The notes under the pieces were generated by a model, which searched no databases, was not told the origin of the DNA, and worked only from the letters and a program-made list of their open reading frames with translations. Shown here piece after piece: positions 52,331-59,954 of a stretch of 64,000 nucleotides of DNA; positions within the stretch are counted from its first letter, which is position 1, and each line of letters starts with the position of its first letter. This stretch comes from Bacteroidota bacterium (GTDB lineage: Bacteria > Bacteroidota > Bacteroidia > Chitinophagales > Chitinophagaceae). The position numbers were made by a program, and so were the translations under genes. The stretch is taken from the NCBI GenBank assembly GCA_018266455.1, contig JAFEAJ010000008.1, positions 124,001-188,000 on the forward strand, read 5' to 3'.

Positions 52331-53947
52331 TTATAAAATATATTTCAATTCATCTACATCGTAGCTCTGGGGCAATCGATGCCCATTTAAAAAAATTGTC
52401 GGTGTATATGGAATCTCCGCCTCTTCGCACCAATTGCTCATTGCTTCTAATTTTGAGCCTTGTTGCATCAATTCTTCTTTAACTGAATATTTACTGGCAA
52501 AAGCGCAATAGTCCTTTTGCTCTGGAAGATACCAGTCATCCAGTGCCTGCTTTGTTTTCATTTCATTCATTTGGCTAGAAATAGATAGTAAATGTTTTAC
52601 CACTAATGCGCCTTTATCATTTTCGTTATTTTCCGTTATAAAAATTATTTTTAGTTGTACATTCATGTTATTGCTTATAATTTCTTCTAAAACGTGATGC
52701 ATCATCGCACAGGGCCTGCAATAAGGGTTACAAACTTTAATGATGGTGTTTGATGCGCTTGGGTTGCCAATGCTAATGCCGAGATGTTGCCAGCCATCCG
52801 GCGCTTTGGGCTGCTGCTGCAACAGGGCATTAAAAATTTCAGGGTTGTATTGAAGCCTTTTATACGCTGATGAATACAGATCGGCATCCTTCGATTTTGC
52901 GAGCAAGGGCTTGATGCCATACCAGGCAACGCAGGGAAGCATGGCGCAAAACGCTAAACGCAGCACGCCAGGAATTTGGCGATCAAATGAAAATAAAATG
53001 GAAGGGTTTGCGGGCCAAAAATTAATCATGCTCCATACCAGTTCCAAAAACAGGATGGCCTGCACCGTTAGGCAAAGCGGGCACCATTGCTTCACCACTT
53101 TCCACTGGTAATAGATGCTGAAGGGGATGTACAGCGAAGCAAATGCGTTTAGCAGCCCAATCACCAAAACTTTTTCAGCAAAATTGATGGAAGGCTGCAA
53201 TAGCCACAGCGTGGTCGAGGCGAAATAAAAAAAACCGATCTCGCCCCAGCTAATGCCGTTTATTTTTGCGGCCCTGCTGCCCAGCACTGCATCGCAGTTG
53301 GCATGGCCACCTGCTGAGCAAAGGTTTTTTACAAAAGCATTGCTTTTGCCGTTCTCGTACATCAATATCATACCACAAACCGCCAGGCCGGCAAGTTTCA
53401 GCAGTGCTATGGCGCTAAAGCCAATGTAACCCTTCGGGCTGATATTTACAGCGAGCGCAATGAGGGCGAGCAAGACCAGCGCAGCTTGCCAGGCAAATTT
53501 TTTTGTCCTTGCCTTTCCCTCTTCCTGTAGTTTCACGGCATAGCCGCTTTCGCCGCTCTGTTCGCCAGGCTCCGCCATCCAGACAACATCCTGGTATCTT
53601 TTTAAGAACTCCGCTTTGCCTATGGTCTCCGCTTTTTGTTTTTTGTGCAGGTAGCTGACCGAACCGTTTTGCATGGCGGTTACCAGCACAAAATCTTTTC
53701 CTGCCCCGGGCATGTTGGCAAAAGCCACAAAGGGCGGCACTAATTCACTAAAATTTTCCTTGCCCACTTCATAAGCGCTATTGGGGATATTATACCTGTC
53801 GAAGGTATCGCTCAGGCTCAGCAGGCTTGGGTAATAGGGGTTTTCTTCAATGGCTTTTTTGATGCCAGAAGCAGTAATTTTTGCGCGTAGCAACCGGGCA
53901 TAGCCTGAGGCAATTTGGTTTAAGCCGGTATTAAAGCTTTGCGCCAT
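52331..53947 (-). CDS. C39-like / VKOR / thioredoxin fusion: peptide disulfide-forming oxidase
   Basis: 538 aa in three parts. Residues about 10-140 resemble a peptidase C39 fold without the catalytic Cys (YYPSLLSLSDTFDRYNI stands where DCGxTCL would be). Residues about 150-345 are a VKOR membrane domain with several helices, the loop pair Cys210/Cys218 and the active site WCPLC (Cys289, Cys292). Residues about 395-538 are a thioredoxin-like domain with CRPC (Cys410, Cys413), the partner that receives electrons. The complete set forms disulfides and passes electrons to quinone. The vestigial C39 part may bind GG leaders, directing the oxidase to these peptides. It diverges from the XRE regulator. 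Confidence 0.9.
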   Translation of the reverse strand: MAQSFNTGLNQIASGYARLLRAKITASGIKKAIEENPYYPSLLSLSDTFDRYNIPNSAYEVGKENFSELVPPFVAFANMPGAGKDFVLVTAMQNGSVSYLHKKQKAETIGKAEFLKRYQDVVWMAEPGEQSGESGYAVKLQEEGKARTKKFAWQAALVLLALIALAVNISPKGYIGFSAIALLKLAGLAVCGMILMYENGKSNAFVKNLCSAGGHANCDAVLGSRAAKINGISWGEIGFFYFASTTLWLLQPSINFAEKVLVIGLLNAFASLYIPFSIYYQWKVVKQWCPLCLTVQAILFLELVWSMINFWPANPSILFSFDRQIPGVLRLAFCAMLPCVAWYGIKPLLAKSKDADLYSSAYKRLQYNPEIFNALLQQQPKAPDGWQHLGISIGNPSASNTIIKVCNPYCRPCAMMHHVLEEIISNNMNVQLKIIFITENNENDKGALVVKHLLSISSQMNEMKTKQALDDWYLPEQKDYCAFASKYSVKEELMQQGSKLEAMSNWCEEAEIPYTPTIFLNGHRLPQSYDVDELKYIL

Positions 53948-53996
53948 AACAAGGATATTTTAAGGTTAATGGCGTAAATTTCCTTATTCCTGCATT

Positions 53997-54010
53997 ACGA
54001 AATGTTTCGT
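53997..54010. promoter_or_regulatory. Palindrome ACGAAATGTTTCGT, operator candidate
   Basis: A perfect 6-bp inverted repeat with a 2-bp spacer, only 4 bp from the next palindrome, within the 180-bp divergent region of the VKOR and XRE genes. Tandem sites of this kind suit a dimeric XRE repressor or two regulators. Confidence 0.6.
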
Positions 54011-54014
54011 GAAT

Positions 54015-54031
54015 GGTTATACTTTATAACC
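54015..54031. promoter_or_regulatory. Palindromic operator GGTTATACTTTATAACC (copy 1)
   Basis: A perfect 7-bp inverted repeat with a 3-bp spacer, 97 bp before the XRE gene and 68 bp before the VKOR gene on the other strand, so a protein bound here could act on both. Its exact second copy is at 38016-38032, inside the island. Confidence 0.75.
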
Positions 54032-54127
54032 TTTTGGAAAAATTTTTGGTTTTACCATAGCCCCGTTGCCCGCTATTGCGTGTTTTTACTTACCTTTCAG
54101 TAACTGTTTCATTAAACCCTTTCCTTT

Positions 54128-54394
54128 ATGTATTCCGGTGAAACGATTAAACTGATGCGGCTGATGAAAGGCCTCAGCCAAAACGGGGTAGCAAAAAAAT
54201 TGGGCATCTCCCAGCCCGCTTACTGCAAATTAGAAAAAAGAAGAAAAGTGAACCGCGCCCACCTTGAAAAAATCCTGTCCATCATTAAATGCTCGAAAGA
54301 GGAGCTGGAAGAAATTAAGAAATTCACCATCCCCCCCCCCCCCCCCCCGCGGAAGGTTAGCCTGATGTCAACCGAACGATATTGGCTTTTTTAG
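54128..54394 (+). CDS. XRE-family helix-turn-helix regulator with poly-C tract
   Basis: 88 aa. Residues about 6-62 form an XRE/Cro-type HTH: LMRLMKGLSQNGVAKKLGIS then QPAYCKLEKRRKVNRAHLEKI. A short helix KCSKEELEEIKKF leads to six prolines encoded by an 18-C run and a 14-residue tail ending RYWLF. It is divergent from the VKOR gene and from the whole minus-strand island and is the only regulator in it, so it probably controls the precursor cassettes. Slippage in the C run (see the repeat entry) leaves the HTH intact but replaces the tail. Inverted repeat at 54396-54424 follows the stop. Confidence 0.85.
   Translation: MYSGETIKLMRLMKGLSQNGVAKKLGISQPAYCKLEKRRKVNRAHLEKILSIIKCSKEELEEIKKFTIPPPPPPRKVSLMSTERYWLF
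54331..54348 (+). repeat. 18-C homopolymer in the regulator gene
   Basis: Eighteen consecutive C residues within coding sequence give IPPPPPPRK. With one C fewer the frame continues PPPPP-RGRLA and stops at the TGA 18 bp downstream; with one more it reads PPPPPP-AEG and stops at TAG. All three states keep the HTH and change only the C-terminal tail. Homopolymer sequencing error could also alter the count. Confidence 0.9.
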
Positions 54395-54395
54395 C

Positions 54396-54424
54396 TTTTC
54401 CCAAAGTTGATGCGCTTTGGAAAA
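54396..54424. other. Inverted repeat behind the XRE gene
   Basis: TTTTCCCAAAG (54396-54406) faces CTTTGGAAAA (54415-54424). With its 13-nt left part TTTTCCCAAAGTT and right part it matches the repeat at 38131-38158 apart from the loop. T- and A-runs flank it on both sides, so it may terminate transcripts in one or both directions. Confidence 0.55.
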
Positions 54425-54485
54425 AAACTTTTTACCTGAGTTTTGCATAGTTTATTTTATACCCAACCTCATGTAATAAAGTTTC

Positions 54486-54721
54486 CTATTTTTTGAGCCC
54501 TGTTCTTTCTCTGTCTTCCCAATTTCCTTTCTCGCTCTCTTTCTCAACTTCTTTGACCGATAAGTTATTAATGGCATGGTAGATATGTTTTAATTGAACA
54601 TCATCTCCAAGGCGATTGGCAATCTTCTTTACATTAAAGTCGAGTACTTTCGAAGGAGAGAAAGCTTTAAATGTCCGGCCCTGCTTTTGTAAATACTTTG
54701 GTTGCAGACAGGTGTTTTGAG
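54486..54721 (-). pseudogene. Open-frame fragment without a start codon, unknown family
   Basis: Translation on the minus strand, ending with TAG at 54486-54488, gives about 78 residues that look coding: GRTFKAFSPSKVLDFNVKK, then IANRLGDDVQLKHIYHAINN and SVKEVEKESEKGNWEDRE. No ATG, GTG or TTG begins it, and it runs backwards into the PIN gene's end in another frame. It is probably the 3' part of a truncated gene. I do not recognise the family. Confidence 0.4.
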
Positions 54722-55177
54722 TTATTCGCCTGCCTGTTTCAAAGCTTGAAGTTCAGTTTCAGCCGATAGCCTAAAGTTAGTCTGCTTGATTTTAGATAGT
54801 ATTGGTTTTATGCTTGGAACAATTCCTTGCAGTTTGGCTTTTACTATAACACCAATAGTACCTGTGTAAGTTAGTCCAAGTTGATGTGCGGTCCTTCGTG
54901 CTTTGTTGTCATCCAAAATAATAATGCTGTCAAGTATTTCCAAGGCTAAAGCCAATGCGCTTGATTCGCCCTTGTCAATTTGCAATTCGAGAAGTTGTTG
55001 TTTAGATTTATCTGTGGCATTTACAATTTCAATCCATTCAGGAAGTCGATCTCCATATTCGGTTGCAATGTCCAATGTTGTTGTAATCCGGCCATAAAGT
55101 TTGTGCAAAAGCTCAAGTTCGCCGATATTGGTCAGGATAATCAAGCAACTTGTGTCGGCAATAATTATTTTAGGCAT
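54722..55177 (-). CDS. DUF3368 PIN-type toxin
   Basis: 151 aa from the ATG at 55175-55177 (a TTG two codons upstream is possible). PIN-domain acidic residues are visible in IIADTSCLIILTNIG, KGESSALALALE and IILDDNKARRTAHQLG; the latter is typical of DUF3368. Such proteins are putative ribonucleases of toxin-antitoxin pairs. The start overlaps the 3' end of the UPF0175 gene by 8 bp, the standard translational coupling of antitoxin then toxin. Confidence 0.88.
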   Translation of the reverse strand: MPKIIIADTSCLIILTNIGELELLHKLYGRITTTLDIATEYGDRLPEWIEIVNATDKSKQQLLELQIDKGESSALALALEILDSIIILDDNKARRTAHQLGLTYTGTIGVIVKAKLQGIVPSIKPILSKIKQTNFRLSAETELQALKQAGE

Positions 55178-55397
55178 TCGCAACGTCCCTTGAAATGTCT
55201 GATGCAGGATAGTTAAATATAGAAACGTTATAAGCGCCCAATAATTCTGCGAAAGTTCTTTTTGTCAACCCTGCAATGGCTGCAGCTTGTCCGAGTGATA
55301 ATTTCCCCTGTTCATATAACCTGCTTGCAACAAGCATAGCAACCTGCATATTGTCCAAGTCTAAACTGTCCGGTATATTGAGTGTTAAAATTTTCAT
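55170..55397 (-). CDS. UPF0175-family antitoxin
   Basis: 75 aa. The pattern LTLNIPDSLDLDNMQVAML, then YEQGKLSLGQAAAIAGLTKR and TFAELLGAYNVSIFNYPASD is that of UPF0175 proteins, which carry a small HTH-like region and pair with DUF3368 PIN toxins. It precedes and overlaps the toxin gene. As a DNA-binding antitoxin it probably represses its own operon; no clear operator is visible upstream. Confidence 0.88.
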   Translation of the reverse strand: MKILTLNIPDSLDLDNMQVAMLVASRLYEQGKLSLGQAAAIAGLTKRTFAELLGAYNVSIFNYPASDISRDVANA

Positions 55398-55581
55398 AAG
55401 TCAAATTTATCATTTTTCGGAGAACTGTCAAACTTTAGAAGTGTGCATTACGTTTGCCTGCAACTCATTTTTAGGCACTGCAATTATTGGTTAAACCCTT
55501 TGTGCTATACAGCAAATTCCTTTTGCTCAACCAAAGCCCTGACGATGGCTATAACGGTAGGTTTTTTAATTGTATCACTTT

Positions 55582-55658
55582 TCATTCTTCAACAGTAAGC
55601 CCAAACACAAAATCTTTACGAAACTGTTCTGCATTTCGCTTCACCTGTTCAATAAACA
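55582..55658 (-). pseudogene. Possible ORF6N-domain fragment
   Basis: On the minus strand, NQVFIEQVKRNAEQFRKDF followed by VFGLTVEE and a stop resembles the conserved stretch of phage-type ORF6N antirepressor domains (VKRNxERFPxDFMFxLTxEE). Only about 26 residues are left, with a stop codon directly upstream. It is a fragment at best. The rest of the 465-bp gap 55398-55862 shows no other gene. Confidence 0.35.
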
Positions 55659-55862
55659 CTTGATTTTAACGGGGGCCATCCCTATATACATTCGTTGTGC
55701 ACTACTTAAGATAGAAATGATGGGGATACCAGGTAAAGAAACTGCCTGTTTGAGCGAAGCTGTAGCGAAGATGGCTGCCAAATGCTATAGCAAAGCCTTC
55801 TGGTTTTTTCTGTCGTAAACTTTTCCTACAATTGATGCGCTATAAAAAAAAGACAGAAAGCA

Positions 55863-56726
55863 TTATGGCTTTACCGTAGGGCATTTGTATGAAGTAAGGT
55901 TAACGGAAAGCATCAGTTCGGCCATCACATAGCTGTCTTTTTGGTTAGAATAACCGCGCTGGCGGCCTTTGTTGCCGATTGGAGGGCCGTAAACATAGGA
56001 CCTGTCCTGCATGATGCCGGCAAGAGAAGGCTGGCCATTGGGCAATGGCGGGAAAGCAGCAGCCCCGGCATAGGTGCCGCTGACATCATCAATATAATCT
56101 GTTGTGGTAAAGCGGTACACCACTTCAAAACCGATATTGATGTTCCTGTTCAAATTGTATTTGTACCCAACACCAAAAGGAAAACAAAATGCCATCGTGC
56201 TATAAGGTTTCCTGTTGGGGTAAGCAGCGGAGCCCTGGCCTTCAGTCCCCAATGGCCTTAAAAAAACTTTCTGGCCCTGGTAGTACGCATAAGGATCGTA
56301 GTTAAAAACACCGGCGCCCAAGGTGATGTAAGGAGTATACCTTCTAAAAAAATCGCCGGGCACAAATTTGAAGAAATTGAAATCGCCCTGTAAAGCAAAT
56401 TCCCAGATATTGGTCTGGAAGCTCAGGTTGCGGGTATGCATGAATGTGTTATACGTATTGTACACATCCGAATAACCGAGCTGGGCAAAATGGCCGCTTA
56501 AGCGCACGGCCACATAATCATTAAACTGCTTCCTGGCAAAAATGCCAAAAGCGGCTTTTGGCCTGTTGAGCCTGAGTTTGGGGTTCAAATCGCCGAAATA
56601 ATGAGCAGCACCGGCCGTGATGCCAATCTCGCCTTTTTGGACTGTGCTCTGCGGCTGGGCCGACACAATAAATACAATAAAAAAAAGAAGGGCTATTGTT
56701 AAAATAAACTTCTTGGTTGTTCCCAT
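55863..56726 (-). CDS. DUF6089 family outer-membrane beta-barrel protein
   Basis: 287 aa with a signal peptide (FILTIALLFFIVFIVSAQ). The opening KGEIGITAGAAHYFGDLNP and the FGIFARKQFNDYVAVRLSG strand are typical of the DUF6089 barrels of Bacteroidota, which lie between nadK and uppS in many genomes. The C-terminus ends in a strand-like LMLSVNLTSYKCPTVKP. Here nadK is still its upstream neighbour (57 bp) but uppS has moved 24 kb away. Function unknown. Confidence 0.87.
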   Translation of the reverse strand: MGTTKKFILTIALLFFIVFIVSAQPQSTVQKGEIGITAGAAHYFGDLNPKLRLNRPKAAFGIFARKQFNDYVAVRLSGHFAQLGYSDVYNTYNTFMHTRNLSFQTNIWEFALQGDFNFFKFVPGDFFRRYTPYITLGAGVFNYDPYAYYQGQKVFLRPLGTEGQGSAAYPNRKPYSTMAFCFPFGVGYKYNLNRNINIGFEVVYRFTTTDYIDDVSGTYAGAAAFPPLPNGQPSLAGIMQDRSYVYGPPIGNKGRQRGYSNQKDSYVMAELMLSVNLTSYKCPTVKP

Positions 56727-56783
56727 ACCCGATAATATGATTTCCGATAACGCAATAAACCGGATTTTCTTTTAAATGAAACC

Positions 56784-57671
56784 TTAATTTCTGGCATCTA
56801 ACCCCCAGGAAAGCTTGTTCCTCAGCGTTTGCAGGAAGTTGTTCTCATTCAGGCGCACCAGGCTGATGGTAAAAGATTCGCGCCTGACAGCGATCTGAAC
56901 ATTTTTGTCCACAATTTCTTTCCGGGAATCAAGGGCGCAAATAAACTGGTCGGACCGCCCTTCTACTTCGAACGAAATAATATTATTGTCAGGCACAACA
57001 ATTGGCCGGGCATTCAGGTTATGCGGGGCTACCGGTGTGATCACGAAACTGGCAGAATCGGGGAACACAATCGGCCCGCCACAGCTTAAAGAATACCCTG
57101 TGGAGCCGGTAGGCGTAGAAACGATCAACCCGTCAGACCAGTACGTGTTGAGGAATTCGCCATTGAGATAAGTGTGCACTTTGATCATCGGCGAGGTGTC
57201 TGTTTTGTGAATGGCAAATTCGTTCAGTCCATAAGGCACTTTATCGAACAGGGGCTTGTTGGAATCGAGGTGTATCAACGTACGCTTATCTACCACAAAT
57301 GTGCGGTTAACCAATGCCGATACCACGGTGTTCAGGTCTTCATTGCCAATACTGGCTAAAAAACCTAGCCTTCCGAAATTGATGCCGAGGACGGGTATAT
57401 TTTTATCGCGGGCCAGCGAAAGCGTGTCCAGCAAAGTACCATCGCCACCAAGGCTGATGATAAATTCGATGGAGCCGTTCAGGTCTTTCGATTCCTGGAA
57501 GCTCGATATGCTTGCAGGCAATGTAAATTCTGCCTGAATTTTTTCTAAAAAAGGATGATAGATGACCGGTTCGATGTTTTGTTTTATCAGCGCATCGAAC
57601 AACTGCTGTATCTGTTCGCGTTGGCCGTAATCAATTACCCTGCTGTAAATCGCGATCTTCATGCCATTCAT
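56784..57671 (-). CDS. nadK: NAD kinase
   Basis: 295 aa. Signature motifs are ISLGGDGTLLDTLSLARDKN with the GGDG loop, GINFGRLGFLASIG, and STPTGSTGYSLSCGGPIVFP. It makes NADP from NAD in the cytoplasm. Two in-frame ATGs (57671 and 57662) are possible starts. It follows the BamA-like gene in the same direction and precedes DUF6089, the order conserved in Bacteroidota. Confidence 0.96.
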   Translation of the reverse strand: MNGMKIAIYSRVIDYGQREQIQQLFDALIKQNIEPVIYHPFLEKIQAEFTLPASISSFQESKDLNGSIEFIISLGGDGTLLDTLSLARDKNIPVLGINFGRLGFLASIGNEDLNTVVSALVNRTFVVDKRTLIHLDSNKPLFDKVPYGLNEFAIHKTDTSPMIKVHTYLNGEFLNTYWSDGLIVSTPTGSTGYSLSCGGPIVFPDSASFVITPVAPHNLNARPIVVPDNNIISFEVEGRSDQFICALDSRKEIVDKNVQIAVRRESFTISLVRLNENNFLQTLRNKLSWGLDARN

Positions 57672-57725
57672 TTTTTTTAACCATATAAGTGATCAGCGAG
57701 CGATGGACATTATAGTTTGCCACTG

Positions 57726-59210
57726 TCAAAAATCGTTATGGATATGTAAAAATAGCCCGTTTTGCCCTAATTGGTTAAAACTGTACTCGATCCGAAAAAT
57801 AAAATCATAAGAAGTAACGATATCGATGCCAAAGCCTTCCGTATAAAGAAACTTTCTAGAGAGCGTGTTCGAAGGGTCGGTGTTGTTGTTATAGATATAG
57901 CCCATGTCAGCATAAGCTTTGGCCATGACCCGGAAAGGCACCTGGTAAAGCCCGAGGAAGGGGATTTTGAAAGGCAGGCTAAAGTTGGTTACCTCGCGCA
58001 AAAAAGTGTTGCGGACAGCAAAACCGGCAACGCCATCGATCACGTACTTTTCCAGCCCGCGCAAATAAAAATTGCCATAGCCAAAAAGCTGCTGGTTATA
58101 AAATGGCTGGTCGAAAGGGAGCTTGATGGTTGCCATGTTCTGCGTGCTGAAGTAAGTTTTGTGCGCCAGCCTGGCGCTTTCAATGCTCTGAAGGTTGAGC
58201 TGCCAGAGGTTCATGTCCTTATTGATGCCCCTTTTCAATATGGCCGCGTTGGCAGCAACACCCTTTAGCGGATAAGCGATATAATCAACATTTGTATAAT
58301 CCATTTCATAAGAAAACTCTGGGAAGAATACTTGTTTTTTCCCATTGCTCAGGAAACTTGGGTTATAAAATTTTACCGCTGTATCTATTTTAAGATCATC
58401 GACATTCAATCGTATGATATGCCTTGTGGTCAATGCCGGGCGATAATAGTATCGCAAGGAAAGCTTCCATTCCTCGCTCAGGTATTTCCCGGCAAAACCC
58501 ATCGTGTCGGAATTGATAAAATATTGCTGGTTATTTTTGGTAGTTACATCAAATTCCTTGTTTGCTCTGTAAATAACAGTGAAACCGAAACCATGTTTTA
58601 ATGATGCATCGGCATAAGGCTGGTCGTAGGCAATCTCTGCCTGCCGGGAATAGCCGGTAATAAGCCATAATACCAGGTCATCGTTTCTTCCTGAAAAATT
58701 ATTCTGTGTATATTTCAATCCATAATTAACACGGCCCAGGCTGTAATGATGCTCCTGCCAAACGGTAAGGTTCCTGTCAACCGGGCGGAAATAAGGGAGG
58801 GGATAGATATACCAGCGCTCAATAACATCAATTTGAACATCTACAATATACCCCCTGAAACCTTTAAGGGACACCACCACATTAGTGAACAATAAAGTAT
58901 TGATGAGCCGGTCGTGGCCCATTTCAAAAGCTTTTACTAACCCGGGCAGGGAAACAGCATCACCGGTTTTGAAGCTAAGCTCCCTGAGTATAATATAGCG
59001 TTTTGTTTTTTTATTGCCATTAATATAAATGTTGCCAATGACAAAAGGAGTTTGCTGGTTTAATGAGGACGCCACTGCCGGCGCATTCGGGGTAAGCTCC
59101 TGGTTAGCAGTTGGAACAGCATTGCTCAAAACAGCTTGTGCGCCTGCACCAAAAGAAAGCCCGGCCACTAACAAAAATATAAGGCAATGATATTTCCAAC
59201 GATTGATCAT
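57726..59210 (-). CDS. BamA/TamA-like Omp85 protein with single POTRA
   Basis: 494 aa from the ATG at 59208-59210, which begins a signal peptide (YHCLIFLLVAGLSFGAGAQA); a TTG upstream at 59270 would give a longer, unlikely start. One POTRA-like domain (VIGNIYINGNKKTKRYIILREL, then ALVKAFEMGHDRLINTLLFTN) precedes a barrel of about 350 residues (for example LRGLEKYVIDGVAGFAVRNTF and the terminal strand FIFRIEYSFNQLGQNGLFLHI). It is shorter than true BamA and resembles surface-antigen proteins found at this place. Confidence 0.85.
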   Translation of the reverse strand: MINRWKYHCLIFLLVAGLSFGAGAQAVLSNAVPTANQELTPNAPAVASSLNQQTPFVIGNIYINGNKKTKRYIILRELSFKTGDAVSLPGLVKAFEMGHDRLINTLLFTNVVVSLKGFRGYIVDVQIDVIERWYIYPLPYFRPVDRNLTVWQEHHYSLGRVNYGLKYTQNNFSGRNDDLVLWLITGYSRQAEIAYDQPYADASLKHGFGFTVIYRANKEFDVTTKNNQQYFINSDTMGFAGKYLSEEWKLSLRYYYRPALTTRHIIRLNVDDLKIDTAVKFYNPSFLSNGKKQVFFPEFSYEMDYTNVDYIAYPLKGVAANAAILKRGINKDMNLWQLNLQSIESARLAHKTYFSTQNMATIKLPFDQPFYNQQLFGYGNFYLRGLEKYVIDGVAGFAVRNTFLREVTNFSLPFKIPFLGLYQVPFRVMAKAYADMGYIYNNNTDPSNTLSRKFLYTEGFGIDIVTSYDFIFRIEYSFNQLGQNGLFLHIHNDF

Positions 59211-59266
59211 TAAGGGCACAAATCTAATTTGCTGGGATTTATTGATAAAAAAAAACGCAGGCGAGA

Positions 59267-59938
59267 TCAAATGTTGAGATAGTTCATGAGGTGGTCGTAG
59301 TTGCTCTTCAGGTCGTTCTGGTATAATTCTTCGCCAAAAGAGTATTTTACCTGGTAATCGTAGCGCTGGAAGGTGGCGACGATATCAGCAATTTCAAATT
59401 TGTTCACCTTAATGGTAACATAAAAAAATTTTGACTGGGGGTCGTTGTAAGTGTTTAACTGAGTGATTTGCGCATCGTTCGTTTCGATCAGCTTGCTGAG
59501 CTCAGAAAATGAGAAATTGATGTGTTCCATTTCAAGTACGATAATGCCACCTGGCTCATTGATGCCGGCAATCTTTCCCAGTTGTTGCAAAAGATCAATA
59601 GCAGAAATAGAGCCCAGGTATTCATCTTCCTTATCTATCACAGGGATCACGCTCAGGTTAAATTCATTCACGCGCTGCACAGCCTCAATAAAATGGGCAT
59701 TTGCGTGAACGGCAATTTTCGAAAAAAGGTTTTCCAGTTGTGAAAGTTCAGTCCGTTCATCTACCACATTCAGCAAATCGTTTTCAGTGGTAAGGCCAAG
59801 CAATTTTTCTTCAGCCACCACTGCCAAATGGGAAACATGGAAATCTGCCATAAGGCCAAGCGCCTGATGAACCGGGTCATTGGGGCTCAGTGAAGGGATA
59901 GAAGCCGATATGATTTCCTTGTTCAGCACAGCGTTCAA
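59267..59938 (-). CDS. CBS-domain protein with C-terminal ACT-like region
   Basis: 223 aa. Two CBS motifs (residues about 5-60 and 70-130: LMADFHVSHLAVVAEEKLLG and VNEFNLSVIPVIDKEDEYLGSI), then a segment (GGIIVLEMEHINFSFSELSKL ... KFEIADIVATFQRYDYQV) that resembles ACT/CBS-associated regulatory domains. Such proteins sense adenine nucleotides. It lies between the alpha/beta hydrolase and the BamA-like gene on the minus strand, as in other Bacteroidota clusters that lead to nadK. Confidence 0.87.
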   Translation of the reverse strand: MNAVLNKEIISASIPSLSPNDPVHQALGLMADFHVSHLAVVAEEKLLGLTTENDLLNVVDERTELSQLENLFSKIAVHANAHFIEAVQRVNEFNLSVIPVIDKEDEYLGSISAIDLLQQLGKIAGINEPGGIIVLEMEHINFSFSELSKLIETNDAQITQLNTYNDPQSKFFYVTIKVNKFEIADIVATFQRYDYQVKYSFGEELYQNDLKSNYDHLMNYLNI

Positions 59939-59954
59939 ATCAATACGGTTTTTG

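Noticed and set aside
55570..55818. 82-residue frame on the plus strand opposite the ORF6N-like fragment
   Set aside because: Composition is not protein-like, no similarity is recognised, and the opposite strand carries the more convincing fragment.
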